In this document: one piece after another, positions 15,008 through 23,971 of the stretch | Layout: every line of letters begins with the position of its first letter | Numbering within the stretch: the first letter of the stretch is position 1 | NCBI GenBank assembly: GCA_900318445.1 | Contig: ONKO01000001.1 | Location: forward strand, 1-64,000 | Length of the DNA stretch: 64,000 nucleotides | Origin: an uncultured Bacteroidales bacterium | GTDB taxonomy: Bacteria > Bacteroidota > Bacteroidia > Bacteroidales > UBA932 | Reading direction: 5' to 3' | The notes under the pieces: generated by a model | The model's input: the letters and a program-made list of their open reading frames with translations, nothing else | The model's database searches: none | Told to the model about the DNA's origin: nothing | Made by a program: the position numbers and the translations under genes

Positions 15008-17542
15008 TTACTGGGCAACCTTCAACACAGGAACTTCACCGGAGAGATCCCATACTGTGGTCGAGAAACCGAGGTCGGTTGCGACCTGTGCGGCGGTCTT
15101 GCCGGCCGCGGCAGCCTTGCCGTGATAAGGTGCCTGGCAAGTGGCGGGCGCCTCTACCGCTCCGTCGTAGTATACGAGCGGTTTGTCCTTGGTGGAATTC
15201 TCCTGGTCGTATACAAGAGGCCACTCTTTATTGGCGCAGTTGTAGGAGACGGTCATCGCAGGGTTGCGGAAGTTATCGGTGAGGGTGCTTCCGCCTGCAA
15301 CTGAACCGATAAAGGCACCGGTTCCCCACTGGTTGGTTTCTCCTGCCTCAGCAACTACGCTGGCACCCCAGGCGATGCAATACTCCACCGTCAGGCCGAT
15401 GTCGGCGTGCGTTCCTGCTACATTATTCGCTGACTGGCCCAGGCCGATGAAACCGCCGGCACCAGGTGAAGTAGTCTTGACAGAGGCCCCGGTATAGCAA
15501 TGACGCACTGTTATATTGCCTGAGCCCGCATTACCTATGAATCCGCCAGTACGCTGGCCATTTCCATTAACATTGCCGTAGAAGGCACAATCTTCCACCT
15601 CGCCATGACGGTAGTAACCTATGAGACCACCTGTCCAGTCGCCTCCTGAGACATCTCCGGTGGCATAGCTGCGGGCGATATGTTTCCTCCCACCGTTGTC
15701 GTTGTTGGCACTGTTTCCAAGGATGCCGCCCACTTTGGCCTTTCCGGTCACCTTCATAGTACTGTAGCAGTCGGTGATTGACGTACCCTCGGTGTCGGCA
15801 GAGTTCGGGTTGAGGTCGCCGATGAGGCCACCCACACGTTCGCCCTCGGAGGAAAGCTCACCAGAAGTATGGCATTTTGAAAGTTGGACCCAATGGGTCA
15901 AGTACGGGATGAGGCCACCCACATAAGCACTTCCGGTAACGCCTGCATTGGTGATGGTGCCCTCGTAGGAGCAGTTCGTATAGATGCCGCCGCCGGTATA
16001 ACCTTGTATACCGCCCGTCACGGCCCCTGCGGTGGTAATAGTCATCGTCGAGCTGCAGTCCTCCATCTTGATATAGGCTCCGGCATTGGTGCCGCCAAGG
16101 ATGCCTGCGGTAGAGTTGCCGCTCTTGGACATCAGGGTTCCGGATGTGCTGCAGTTCTTGAAGGTGGTGAGGTATTCGCCTGCCCATTCATCGGCTCCAA
16201 CCAGACCTCCGATGTACTTGTAGCCACTGGCGTTGGTCGCGGTGCGTTCCACCGTTCCGTCGAACGAGCAGTTTATGAATGTTGCGTTATGGGCGCGTCC
16301 TACAAGGCCTCCGACCGTATTGGAGGGGCTTTCGCTAGTTACCGTGCAGTTCTTGGCATGGACATTCTCGATAGTTGCGTCGAAGGATGCATTGCTGATG
16401 CCGGCCCAGCTTGCCAGAATGCCGAGCGGACCGCCACCGGTGCCGGTATAGGTTATAGAACAATTCTCGAGATTCAGATTCTTGACCGTACCGTTGATAG
16501 CGCCGAAAATAGAGGGATATCCGGAGTCGAAGGAGGCCGTCAGATCCTTTATCGTGTGGTCCTGTCCGTCAAACACAAAGCGCTTGGTGTCTGCATCCGG
16601 ATGGAGTCGTTCCCATGAGGTCTCGGCTCCGAGATCGATATCCGCGCCAAGCTTGAAATAAAGGGTTTCGCCCTCAACGAGTTTGTTGCCGAAGTCCTTG
16701 AACTGGTCCACCGTGCGGATGACATAAGGATCCGCTTCCGTTCCGGTTCCCTGCTCGGCGGCCGTCCAATTGGAAGCATCGAGTTTAACGGTATTGACCA
16801 TTCCGCTCTTGAAGGAGCCAGCATTATCATACGTGATGATATTGGTCCATACACCGCCGTCCGAAGCGTTCAGGGTAAGCGTAACTTGCCCGCCGGCCGG
16901 AATGTCCAGGTCCACCCAGGGGAAGCCGGCATAAGCAGTAAGGACTTTGTCGTCTCCAAGTTCTACATTTTCAAGGTCCAGCCCAACGCTGATGATTTCG
17001 CCCGAGTCGGCCAATTGTACGCGGGACACGCCGGGAACGGCAGCTGGGAGCGTCAGTTCAAACTTGACGATACCGCTCTGCCTGAACGCGCCTCCGTGGG
17101 CCGTGGCCCAATCGTTTGCAAACGTAACCTCTGTGTAAGCATCGACATCCTTGAGCGCGGCAACATACTTAAGGTGTGCCTGCGAATTGTTGCCCACCTG
17201 CTTTTGCTTCGTCCAGTCGATGGCTTCAGCATCGGATAGCGTGGCGCAGGTGCCGGGATACAAGATGGTGAAGGCGGTTCCTTCCACTTTGTTTCCCTTG
17301 AACTCGGCCGACGCAGTAGAGGCGCCGGAGGTGAGATCAAAGGTTTCGGTCGTAGTTCCAATGACGGTCAGTTTGTCACCTTCCTGCCATTTCCAGCCCA
17401 TTTCGCTGGCGGGAATAGAGGCTTTGATGGCGACTGTTCCATCGTCCGGTTCGGTTCCGGGCTCATCCGCCTTTTTACAGGCGAAAGTCATTGCAGCGAT
17501 TGCTGCTACAGCAAAAGCGGCTTTCAAGATGTTCTTTTTCAT
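15008..17542 (-). CDS. GLUG-motif surface lipoprotein
   Basis: An 844-residue lipoprotein (MTFAC, Cys22). Residues about 35-270 form a fimbrillin-like N-terminal region (KWQEGDKLTVIGTTTETFDL, AFTILYPGTC). From about 280 a repeat-rich domain begins with GTEADPYVIRTVDQFKDFGN and IWFDGQDHTIKDL-like sequence, followed by about ten copies of a VGGLVGxxxxxxxxxxC-type unit (the GLUG motif) that should form a right-handed beta-helix. Such proteins are surface-displayed adhesins or structural proteins; the partner is unknown. It follows the 1,555-residue lipoprotein by 48 nt, so the two are probably co-transcribed. Both are island cargo. Confidence 0.85.
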   Translation of the reverse strand: MKKNILKAAFAVAAIAAMTFACKKADEPGTEPDDGTVAIKASIPASEMGWKWQEGDKLTVIGTTTETFDLTSGASTASAEFKGNKVEGTAFTILYPGTCATLSDAEAIDWTKQKQVGNNSQAHLKYVAALKDVDAYTEVTFANDWATAHGGAFRQSGIVKFELTLPAAVPGVSRVQLADSGEIISVGLDLENVELGDDKVLTAYAGFPWVDLDIPAGGQVTLTLNASDGGVWTNIITYDNAGSFKSGMVNTVKLDASNWTAAEQGTGTEADPYVIRTVDQFKDFGNKLVEGETLYFKLGADIDLGAETSWERLHPDADTKRFVFDGQDHTIKDLTASFDSGYPSIFGAINGTVKNLNLENCSITYTGTGGGPLGILASWAGISNASFDATIENVHAKNCTVTSESPSNTVGGLVGRAHNATFINCSFDGTVERTATNASGYKYIGGLVGADEWAGEYLTTFKNCSTSGTLMSKSGNSTAGILGGTNAGAYIKMEDCSSTMTITTAGAVTGGIQGYTGGGIYTNCSYEGTITNAGVTGSAYVGGLIPYLTHWVQLSKCHTSGELSSEGERVGGLIGDLNPNSADTEGTSITDCYSTMKVTGKAKVGGILGNSANNDNGGRKHIARSYATGDVSGGDWTGGLIGYYRHGEVEDCAFYGNVNGNGQRTGGFIGNAGSGNITVRHCYTGASVKTTSPGAGGFIGLGQSANNVAGTHADIGLTVEYCIAWGASVVAEAGETNQWGTGAFIGSVAGGSTLTDNFRNPAMTVSYNCANKEWPLVYDQENSTKDKPLVYYDGAVEAPATCQAPYHGKAAAAGKTAAQVATDLGFSTTVWDLSGEVPVLKVAQ

Positions 17543-17590
17543 TATACCTAAGTTGATTTATATTGGGAATAATTATACTCTTTACTTCAC

Positions 17591-20500
17591 CTAATTGCCG
17601 AAATATGCTTTTTCCGCTGCGGCGCGAAGGACCGCGGTCTTTGCCGGGTCGAGCCCGCAGTCGGCAGGATGGGCGCTGAAGCGCGTCTTGTACAGCACCA
17701 GGTAGTTGACACAGGCCTTCAGGTAGGCACCGTAAGGGCCTTGATGATAATCATCGGTATGATACAGATTGATGCCGGAAGAACCATTGCGTATATCCTT
17801 GAAGGCCGTCCCGATTGGCGAAACGATGTCACCAGAGGCTTCCGCCAGAGAGATGGTTCCCGCTGCAAGCAGGTTGGCGTAGTTCTCGAAGTTGCCGAAT
17901 CCCTCGTAGTTGTCGTGGGTGGATGCCCAGGTCGCCTCCAGGACTACCTTGCAGGAAGGGGATGCTGCCCGGATCTGGTCCGAAAGCGCACGGACGGCCG
18001 TGAGGATAGCGGTATTCCCTGAGGGATTCTCCGCATAACGGGCCTCTTCGTAGCTCTCTCCTTGAATAAATGCATAATCGAAAGGACCGCGGGCGATGGC
18101 ATCCTTGGCGAGCGACAGGTTGCAGAGGGAGGCGAAGGTCTGCGACCCCTTGAAATTGGCCACCACATCTACCTGGTGCCCTTCTGCAAAGGCGATTTCC
18201 TTCAGCATCCCAACAGGGTTGTTGTAATAGGAGAAGGAATTTCCAAGACAGAGGACGCGCTTTATATCGGCGGGCGTTTGCGTGCCGAAATTCTGCACGT
18301 ACGCTCCGGTAAAGCCGAACGGAGCGAAGCGGCTGTATCCGCCACTGGAGGTAGCCGAAAGCGTGCTGCCGTCGCAGGCTTCGCTGCCTTCCACACGGCA
18401 GCGGACCTGAAGCTCCCCGGAGATGGACTTCGTCAGCTTGAACGTGTGCATCACAGTCGAATGCTGGTAATCATCCCCGGTCGGGACCCCGGAACAAATG
18501 TAGCTGACACCGCTCTTCCAGCTGTCTCCGTCCAGGATTTCCACCACCCAGTTCTTTGCCGACGTGGCATAACTGACCATAGTTGCGTTAAAGTCGATGT
18601 ATGATCCTGCGGGAATGGCCGACTCCAGCGGCATACACCATACCCAGGCATCGCCTTCCGCGAGCGTGGCTATCTGCGGAACGCCGTTGGAGGCCACGCC
18701 GAGATCCCATGAGGCGGAAGCGTTTGCCGCCGCCCGCGTCACGGTAATATATGCGCTGGCATTATTGGTCGCGGGGATCTTCCGCTCCGTGGTCCAGGAC
18801 GAGTAGTAAATGGGCTTGTTGGATGTATTGAACACCCATTTCGCCGGCATCGAGGGCCCCTTGGCCTGTTCGGATCCGCCTTCCAACGAGAACAGGATGT
18901 TTTCCCTGGTCACGTTGACGCCGGAAGCGTTGTGCGTTCCCACATAGTCAAAGTAATTCTCGGCGGTGATGCCGACCATTTGGTATGTGCCGTTGTTATA
19001 TCTGCCGAAGTCCCCTGCGGCGACGCACTTCGTGAAACTCGCGTCCTTGTTGCACTGGCCGAAGAGTGTTCCGAAATAGTTTTCGGCCCTGTCGGTAATC
19101 ACTCGGCCGTAATTCTGCATCCGGACAAACATATTGTCGTCGTGATTGACGAGGCACACGCATCCGCCGGCGGGCTGCCCGGTCTTGGAAATCACATCGC
19201 CGTAATTTATGCTGTCTTCGATGATGCTGCCGGCCCCGGTGATACAGGTCAGGTTGGCCAGGCGGGCATCCATCGAGTCGTTGACGTTGTTTCCCCGGTT
19301 GATGCAGTTCTTGAGCACGGTGTAGCGGTTGCAAGCCGCAACGATACCCGACATACGGGCATTGTTGCCGCTCATATTGCCCTCATTGACGCAGTCTTTG
19401 AAAAGGACGGTCTTGGTTGAATTGCCGTCATTGGAAGAGAAACCACAGATGCCCGCCGTCTGCACGGAAGTCGCGCCGTTCTTGGTGTTGTTGCATTTGT
19501 CCGTCGTCAGGGAACCGTAATTCTTCAGGCCGGTGATCGTCGCTTCGGTATCGGTAGCAAAGGCCATTCCTATGAGGCCCATCGTCATCCGGAGGTTGTC
19601 GGCGACTGTGGCATTGCCGTAGGTCATCGAGGCGTGGCTCTCAATGTTGCTGACGGTCGCCCCGTGAACGAGGCCTGCGATAAGGCCGCAGTCGGTCTGG
19701 GCGGAGGGAGAAACCGTCAGCGAGCAGCTGCTGTCGAAGACCAGGTTCTCCACTACGGCCCCGTCGGCCAGCGTGCCGAAGAGGCCCCAGGACTGGCCCG
19801 CCGTAGCATTCCGGCAAACGACCTTCCAGTTCTTGATGGTGTGTCCGCAGCCGTTGAAATGGCCCTTGAAGGGATTCCCTGCGCCCCATGCGATGGTATT
19901 GCTGTTGAGCGAGGTGACAGCGAGACCGATGGGCGTCCAGTCTGTGACGGACGACATATCGATATCGCTTGTGACGGTCACGTTCGCAATGACAGCCTTG
20001 GCTTCGCCGCTGTTGACTCGGGCTGCAAATGCCACCAGGTCGGCAGCTGAAGCTATTGTAACGTTGTCCGGATCGACCTCGGGACCCGGGGGAACGCCGC
20101 CTTCGCCTTCCATATCGGTCACCTCATAGGGCTTTGCTATCGCATAGCGGGCGGCCTTGAGTGCGATAGGAGCACGCTCGTTGGTAATGGCTGTGGTGTA
20201 GCTGCCGTCAGTTGTCGAGTTAGACGATGTCCGGTAGCTGTTGTTGTCAAGTTTGACATCGCCGTTGAACGGACCGATTACCGTCTCGAACACCGTGCAG
20301 GAAGCGCCGTAACGGGAGATACCATAGTCCATATGATAGCCGTCACGGGTGAGGCCCATGGTGTTGTTGAGGCCGGAGGTACGGAGGTTCTGCAGCATCG
20401 CGCCGGTGGAAATCACACCGTCGAAACCGCAGGTTTCCACGGCTGTCTTGCCTTGGGCGGCGATAATTGTCCACATCTCACTCGTATTGGAGAAAGGCTT

Positions 20501-22258
20501 GGCCCCGCTCTGCGCCTTGCTCAAGTTGTGATAAGCCTGCGAGAGAATATAGTAGAGTTTCGGCGTGCCGCCGTTTGCCTTCTGTGCGGCCTTCACCTTA
20601 TCCACAAGCCCCTGGACTGCCGCCTTTTCGGTCTCTGTCCATCCCCAGGCAAGCTGGCGTCCGGTGTGTTCCTGAATGGTGACGACGTCCCATTTGCCGG
20701 TTGCAGCAACGGTCGACAGGCTCTTTCCGGTTATGTCGGTCCAGCTGGTCTGGCCGGGATTGCAAACATAGCAGTGATAATCCGTAGCAGTGCTCCAGCC
20801 GTCGTTATATTCGGGGATAGTGCGTCCTCCATAGTACATATGGACCATTTGGATCTTGTCGAGTCCGGCTGCGGCGAGAATGCCGGGCAGGTGCTCTACG
20901 GCGTCTTTGGTGAAACTGTTTCCGATGAAGAAGATACGGAAGTCCGCCTCGACGTCAAGTTGGGGATCGGCGGCAGCCGTGATGTCGATGGTGACGTCAG
21001 AGACAGTGCATTTGCCGCCTGAACCATCCTTGCCGAGATAATTTTTTTTGTTGGATTCGGAATAGACGTCATTCTGGAAGTCGCCGTTGTTGTATCTTCC
21101 GACTTTCCCGGCGGCCTTTCCTCCTTCCCAGGCGGCTGCAGCGGTCACATATCCCCAGAAAAGGCCGCGGTAGGCGCTGTCGGAAATGATCTTTCCGTAG
21201 TTCTCGTTGTTGGTGTAGGAAGCGGCGCCTGGCAGCGAAACGATGCCGCCGACCCTGCCGGAGGTCGTCGAGACCAGGTTGCCGTAGTTCTTGCAGTTCG
21301 AAATGGTGGAACCATTATTGGTGAGGCAGCAGATGTTGCCAAGACGGCTGCCGTCGCTTTGCGGCATCGAGTTGAGCTGGTTGCCGCGGTTCTCGCATCC
21401 GATGATGTCCGTGCAGGCATTGGCTGCGCCCAGGATGCCAGCGGTACGGCCAGCTTGTGAAGTCATCTCGCCTTGGTTGCTGCTGTCGGAGATTACCACG
21501 CGTTTTTCATTGCCGGTCGGGGCGTTGGTGAAACCGACGACGCCGGCTACGTGGATGCCTGTCGCTGCTCCGGAGAGATTGACGGAATTAGTGACCGAAA
21601 TGTCACCGAAGTTATGGACGCTGTCCACCGTACAGCCTATATCTTTGGCGTAGATACCGCCGATAAGGGCCATATGCAGGTATCCTTTGCATCCGCCTTC
21701 ATAGGTCATCGGGGCATAACTCGTCACGTCGCGGACAGTGGCGTCGTAAAGCACGCCGGCAATCATGCCTACGCTGTGGGAGACAGAAGAGGTGACGGTC
21801 AGCGAGCAACTCTCGTCGATGACGAAATTCTGAACGATGGCTCCTGGACCGAGATAACCGAAGATGCCGAAGTGGCGGCCGTCTTTGGTTTCCGCATCTG
21901 TTAATTTCAGGTTCTTAATCTTGTGCGCGTTGCCGTCGAATTTTCCGGTGAAGGCCTTCCCGTCGGCGATAACTGGGTTCCAGTTCGCCCATGGAGCGGT
22001 CACGTGTCCGACGGGGGTCCACTCTGTGACACCATTGAAGTCGATGTCGTCGAGCAGGTTGACCCAGCCTTCTTCATTCTGCCACCTCTCGGTGGATTCG
22101 CCCGCGTTGACCGCCGCGGCGAAGGCCATAAAGTCTTCTGCCGACGCGATGCCCGGATTGTCTGAAACGACAGGGTCAACGGTCTCCTCGGATGCTTTCT
22201 TGCAGCAGACAAGCGTGAGGGCTGCAATGGTCAGGAAAAGGAATGAAAACTTTTTCAT
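17591..22258 (-). CDS. Giant lipoprotein with duplicated GLUG + SGNH-hydrolase (DUF4886) modules
   Basis: A 1,555-residue lipoprotein (LVCC, Cys18/19). Order: GLUG-type beta-helix (about 35-420; WTPVGHVTAP, FTGKFDGNAHKIKNL); DUF4886-like SGNH hydrolase (about 440-710) with IGNSFTKD (Ser448) and RDGYH (Asp639-His642); a second GLUG domain (about 735-1120) that repeats the wording of the first; a jelly-roll-like domain (about 1150-1320); and a second SGNH domain (1334-1555) with LGNSFSYY (Ser1341) and TDDYH (Asp1502-His1505). SGNH enzymes are usually esterases or deacetylases. Both active-site sets look complete, so it may de-esterify a surface or food glycan. The internal duplication is clear; the substrate is not. 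Confidence 0.85.
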   Translation of the reverse strand: MKKFSFLFLTIAALTLVCCKKASEETVDPVVSDNPGIASAEDFMAFAAAVNAGESTERWQNEEGWVNLLDDIDFNGVTEWTPVGHVTAPWANWNPVIADGKAFTGKFDGNAHKIKNLKLTDAETKDGRHFGIFGYLGPGAIVQNFVIDESCSLTVTSSVSHSVGMIAGVLYDATVRDVTSYAPMTYEGGCKGYLHMALIGGIYAKDIGCTVDSVHNFGDISVTNSVNLSGAATGIHVAGVVGFTNAPTGNEKRVVISDSSNQGEMTSQAGRTAGILGAANACTDIIGCENRGNQLNSMPQSDGSRLGNICCLTNNGSTISNCKNYGNLVSTTSGRVGGIVSLPGAASYTNNENYGKIISDSAYRGLFWGYVTAAAAWEGGKAAGKVGRYNNGDFQNDVYSESNKKNYLGKDGSGGKCTVSDVTIDITAAADPQLDVEADFRIFFIGNSFTKDAVEHLPGILAAAGLDKIQMVHMYYGGRTIPEYNDGWSTATDYHCYVCNPGQTSWTDITGKSLSTVAATGKWDVVTIQEHTGRQLAWGWTETEKAAVQGLVDKVKAAQKANGGTPKLYYILSQAYHNLSKAQSGAKPFSNTSEMWTIIAAQGKTAVETCGFDGVISTGAMLQNLRTSGLNNTMGLTRDGYHMDYGISRYGASCTVFETVIGPFNGDVKLDNNSYRTSSNSTTDGSYTTAITNERAPIALKAARYAIAKPYEVTDMEGEGGVPPGPEVDPDNVTIASAADLVAFAARVNSGEAKAVIANVTVTSDIDMSSVTDWTPIGLAVTSLNSNTIAWGAGNPFKGHFNGCGHTIKNWKVVCRNATAGQSWGLFGTLADGAVVENLVFDSSCSLTVSPSAQTDCGLIAGLVHGATVSNIESHASMTYGNATVADNLRMTMGLIGMAFATDTEATITGLKNYGSLTTDKCNNTKNGATSVQTAGICGFSSNDGNSTKTVLFKDCVNEGNMSGNNARMSGIVAACNRYTVLKNCINRGNNVNDSMDARLANLTCITGAGSIIEDSINYGDVISKTGQPAGGCVCLVNHDDNMFVRMQNYGRVITDRAENYFGTLFGQCNKDASFTKCVAAGDFGRYNNGTYQMVGITAENYFDYVGTHNASGVNVTRENILFSLEGGSEQAKGPSMPAKWVFNTSNKPIYYSSWTTERKIPATNNASAYITVTRAAANASASWDLGVASNGVPQIATLAEGDAWVWCMPLESAIPAGSYIDFNATMVSYATSAKNWVVEILDGDSWKSGVSYICSGVPTGDDYQHSTVMHTFKLTKSISGELQVRCRVEGSEACDGSTLSATSSGGYSRFAPFGFTGAYVQNFGTQTPADIKRVLCLGNSFSYYNNPVGMLKEIAFAEGHQVDVVANFKGSQTFASLCNLSLAKDAIARGPFDYAFIQGESYEEARYAENPSGNTAILTAVRALSDQIRAASPSCKVVLEATWASTHDNYEGFGNFENYANLLAAGTISLAEASGDIVSPIGTAFKDIRNGSSGINLYHTDDYHQGPYGAYLKACVNYLVLYKTRFSAHPADCGLDPAKTAVLRAAAEKAYFGN

Positions 22259-22392
22259 CTTGGTTTTTAGTTTTAACAGATATAGAACGAATTACGAAGC
22301 TATACTACGTAATAGGTTTATCATCTTTTTGGGGGGTGTGAGCGAAAAAATTTTGCAGATTAAAAAATTCGCCTTAAATCTGCAGTCCCGAC

Positions 22393-22450
22393 GCGGAAAT
22401 AGCTCAGTTGGTAGAGGTCGGGGTCGCGGGTCCGAATCCCGTTTTCCGCT
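22393..22450 (+). pseudogene. tRNA-Gly pseudogene lacking the anticodon arm
   Basis: The 58-nt sequence starts GCGGAAATAGCTCAGTTGGT and ends with a T arm and TTTTCCGCT, which pairs with the 5' GCGGAAA as an acceptor stem. It matches a Bacteroidales tRNA-Gly(GCC). The roughly 15 nt of anticodon stem and loop expected between GTAGAG and GTCGGGG are missing, so it cannot decode. It lies 120 nt from a decayed integrase, in line with damage at an integration site. Confidence 0.8.
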
Positions 22451-22462
22451 CACAAAACTCAA

Positions 22463-22494
22463 AAAACGCCTCCCAGTGATCTGGGAGGCGTTTT
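22463..22494 (+). terminator. Intrinsic terminator after the tRNA-Gly pseudogene
   Basis: The hairpin AAAACGCCTCCCAG-TGAT-CTGGGAGGCGTTTT is a perfect 14-bp stem with A and T tracts, so it can work in either direction. It is retained although the tRNA is broken. Confidence 0.85.
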
Positions 22495-22508
22495 GATAGT
22501 GCTTAATT

Positions 22509-22561
22509 TGTGTCAAAAACAATTAGCACAAAAAGCTTGACACAAAAAAGTGCAAAATCGC
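22509..22561. repeat. TTGACACA motif cluster, integrase-proximal side 1
   Basis: TTTGTGTCAAA, then CTTGACACAAAAAA and GTGCAAAAT lie just beyond the integrase remnant. The same three words in the same order occur at 22968-23020 on its other flank. They resemble arm-type or core sites of a tyrosine recombinase, as inferred from placement. Confidence 0.45.
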
Positions 22562-22569
22562 TTGATAGA

Positions 22570-22929
22570 CTACATCAACTTCTTGAACTCATCAAATACG
22601 GTCTTGTCCAGCAGCTTAGCGTAATGTCTAGTCTGTTTGGTTGTGGTGTGTTCCAGAACCTTTGCTACCATTTCCATCGGTACAGACCTATTCAGAAGAT
22701 AGGTGGCGGCTGTGTGCCTCCCAATGTGGCTATGCATAGGTTTATCTATGTTGCAAAGAGTACCGAGCTCTTTCAAATAAGAGTTGTATTTTTGATATCA
22801 TCATCTTCTTGAAAGATTTAGGGTCCGCTTTACGAGGTAAGGAAATGTAGGAGCGTTTCCCTTGGTGGACTTCCGGGAGGGACGGCAATAGAAACTGATA
22901 GAGAACGTGTCAGTATATTGCTCTCTCAT
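22570..22929 (-). pseudogene. int: Tyrosine recombinase scar with internal deletion
   Basis: Reading leftwards from ATG 22929, the sequence starts MREQYTDTFSISFYCRPSR and then KGNAPTFPYLVKRT, the usual N-terminal strand of Bacteroidetes integrases. The frame is then lost. From about 22776 it resumes as LKELGTLCNIDKPMHSHIGR, then HTAATYLLNR and VLEHTTTKQTRHYAKLL, which are the HxxR, (G/E)H and Tyr boxes. The central domain is missing. The product would be about 115 residues instead of about 400, so the gene is dead. It belongs to a different element from the integrase at 11856-12218. Confidence 0.8.
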
Positions 22930-22967
22930 AGCATAACGGATTAAAAGTTAAACATTTATCCGTTACT

Positions 22968-23020
22968 TGTGTCAAGAATTTTCTCCTGGTTCCTTTGACA
23001 CAGATTTTGCACAATTTTGG
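22968..23020. repeat. TTGACACA motif cluster, integrase-proximal side 2
   Basis: ACTTGTGTCAAGAA, CTTTGACACAG and TTTTGCACA mirror the words at 22509-22561. An inverted repeat TAACGGAT-N16-ATCCGTTA (about 22933-22964) lies between this cluster and the integrase start. Confidence 0.45.
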
Positions 23021-23077
23021 GTATAATTGACAAAAATGGTTGGTGATTGTGACATTTGTGGTTGGTAACGGCTGCCG
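23019..23077. repeat. Block shared with 10649-10686
   Basis: GGTATAATTGACA, then ATGGTTGGTGA and, after an insertion, GGTTGGTAACGGCTGCCGCC. See the entry at 10649. It leads directly into the hairpin arrays at 23185 and 23372. Confidence 0.6.
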
Positions 23078-23184
23078 CCTTGTCTGATAATGCCAACCTC
23101 GGGCAGGGCTTATTTTCTAACATATTGATATACACAGTCGGTTGTAAAACCGCTCATGCCCGACCCCGACCTTGCACGCCGCTC

Positions 23185-23270
23185 AAATCGTGCGATTTTG
23201 CCGTTTTCCGCACGATTTCACCGGCGCCATCGGCTCAAATCGTGCGCTTTTGCCATTTTTCGCACGATTT
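23185..23270. repeat. Hairpin array D: two AAATCGTGCG hairpins in tandem
   Basis: AAATCGTGCG (23185-23194) pairs with CGCACGATTT (23209-23218), and the same pair recurs at 23237-23246 and 23261-23270. Period 52 bp, 14-nt loops. The flanks of the unit (CGGCTC on the left, CACCGGC on the right) and the TTTTGCC loop are repeated too, so it is a tandem duplication of a whole unit. No gene is seen between 22930 and 23626. Confidence 0.85.
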
Positions 23271-23371
23271 CACCGGCATAGGGCAACCTGTCACGCTTGT
23301 CGCCGACCCCGTTCCCCTCATCGCGGGCTCAGACCCGCGATCTACCCCTTTTGGGAAAAGGAGAAGTTGGT

Positions 23372-23476
23372 TAAAGCACAAAATTGCGGTTCTAGGTGGC
23401 TAAGTGTGCTTTAGGCGTGGTCTGGAGGGGGTGCTAAAGCACAGTAACGATGCTGGGAGGCCGATTTCGTGCTTTA
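23372..23476. repeat. Hairpin array E: two TAAAGCAC hairpins in tandem
   Basis: TAAAGCAC at 23372-23379 and 23435-23442 pair with GTGCTTTA at 23406-23413 and 23469-23476. Loops are 26 nt, the period 63 bp. Same design as arrays A, C and D with a different stem sequence. Confidence 0.75.
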
Positions 23477-23548
23477 AAGGGGGTTTCGGCCGTCTCGACA
23501 CAAATCCCCGTGTTTTTGTGCCCGCGCCTACCTACATCGTTACATACG

Positions 23549-23620
23549 AAAAAAGCACCTCAACTTTCGTTGAAGTGCCTCTTAGAGCGGAAAACGAGAC
23601 TCGTGCCTCGCGACCCCGAC
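23549..23620 (-). repeat. Inverted tRNA-Gly 3' fragment with its terminator
   Basis: On the minus strand 23620-23586 reads GTCGGGGTCGCGAG, a T-loop variant, then CTCGTTTTCCGCT, which is the 3' part of tRNA-Gly. It begins at the same GTCGGGG base where the pseudogene at 22393 resumes after its gap. Next comes a 10-bp GCACTTCAAC-GAAA-GTTGAGGTGC hairpin and six T (23578-23549), a good terminator. It is in opposite orientation to the pseudogene 1.1 kb away. The T-loop differs from the consensus (GCACGAGT for TTCGAGT), so it is degraded. Confidence 0.7.
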
Positions 23621-23626
23621 GATGAT

Positions 23627-23971
23627 TTAAGAATTATCCGCGAGCAGGGCGGTTACTTCTTCTTTTAGTTTTGGAAGGTCATTTATGACGATTTTCCACA
23701 TAACATCATCAGTTACTGCTGCGTAGTCGTGAATCACCCGATTTCTTGTGGCTATAATGGCCTTAGAATGCGAAATGGTAATCTCCGGATCCTCTTTCAA
23801 AAGTTTGTTGGTAGCTTCTCCGATGATACCGATATTCCGTTCTATGGCACGTCTGAGCATCAGATTCTTCTGGTATTCATCGAAGCGTTTCGGGACCTGT
23901 TCAAAGAATGAATAGACCTCGTCAATAGCCGTACTTATATCGTACAGATGTGCTTTATGATGCCTGTCCAT
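23627..23971 (-). CDS. hepT: HepT-like toxin (HEPN, DUF86)
   Basis: About 114 residues from ATG 23971 (MDRHHKAHLYDISTAIDEVY). The HEPN active motif R-x4-H-x-Y is present as RNRVIHDY (about residues 77-84), and the helical body includes RRAIERNIGIIGEATNKLLKE. HepT toxins are RNA-directed HEPN nucleases held in check by the MntA antitoxin, which adds AMP to the motif tyrosine in characterised pairs (type VII system). A longer in-frame start at 24037 would overlap mntA by 83 nt; the shorter start overlaps by 17 nt and fits the family length. Confidence 0.88.
   Translation of the reverse strand: MDRHHKAHLYDISTAIDEVYSFFEQVPKRFDEYQKNLMLRRAIERNIGIIGEATNKLLKEDPEITISHSKAIIATRNRVIHDYAAVTDDVMWKIVINDLPKLKEEVTALLADNS

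Noticed and set aside
23185..23476. Possible CRISPR or attC (integron) array
   Set aside because: Only two units per stem, and the loop rather than a unique spacer separates the arms. There is no integron integrase.
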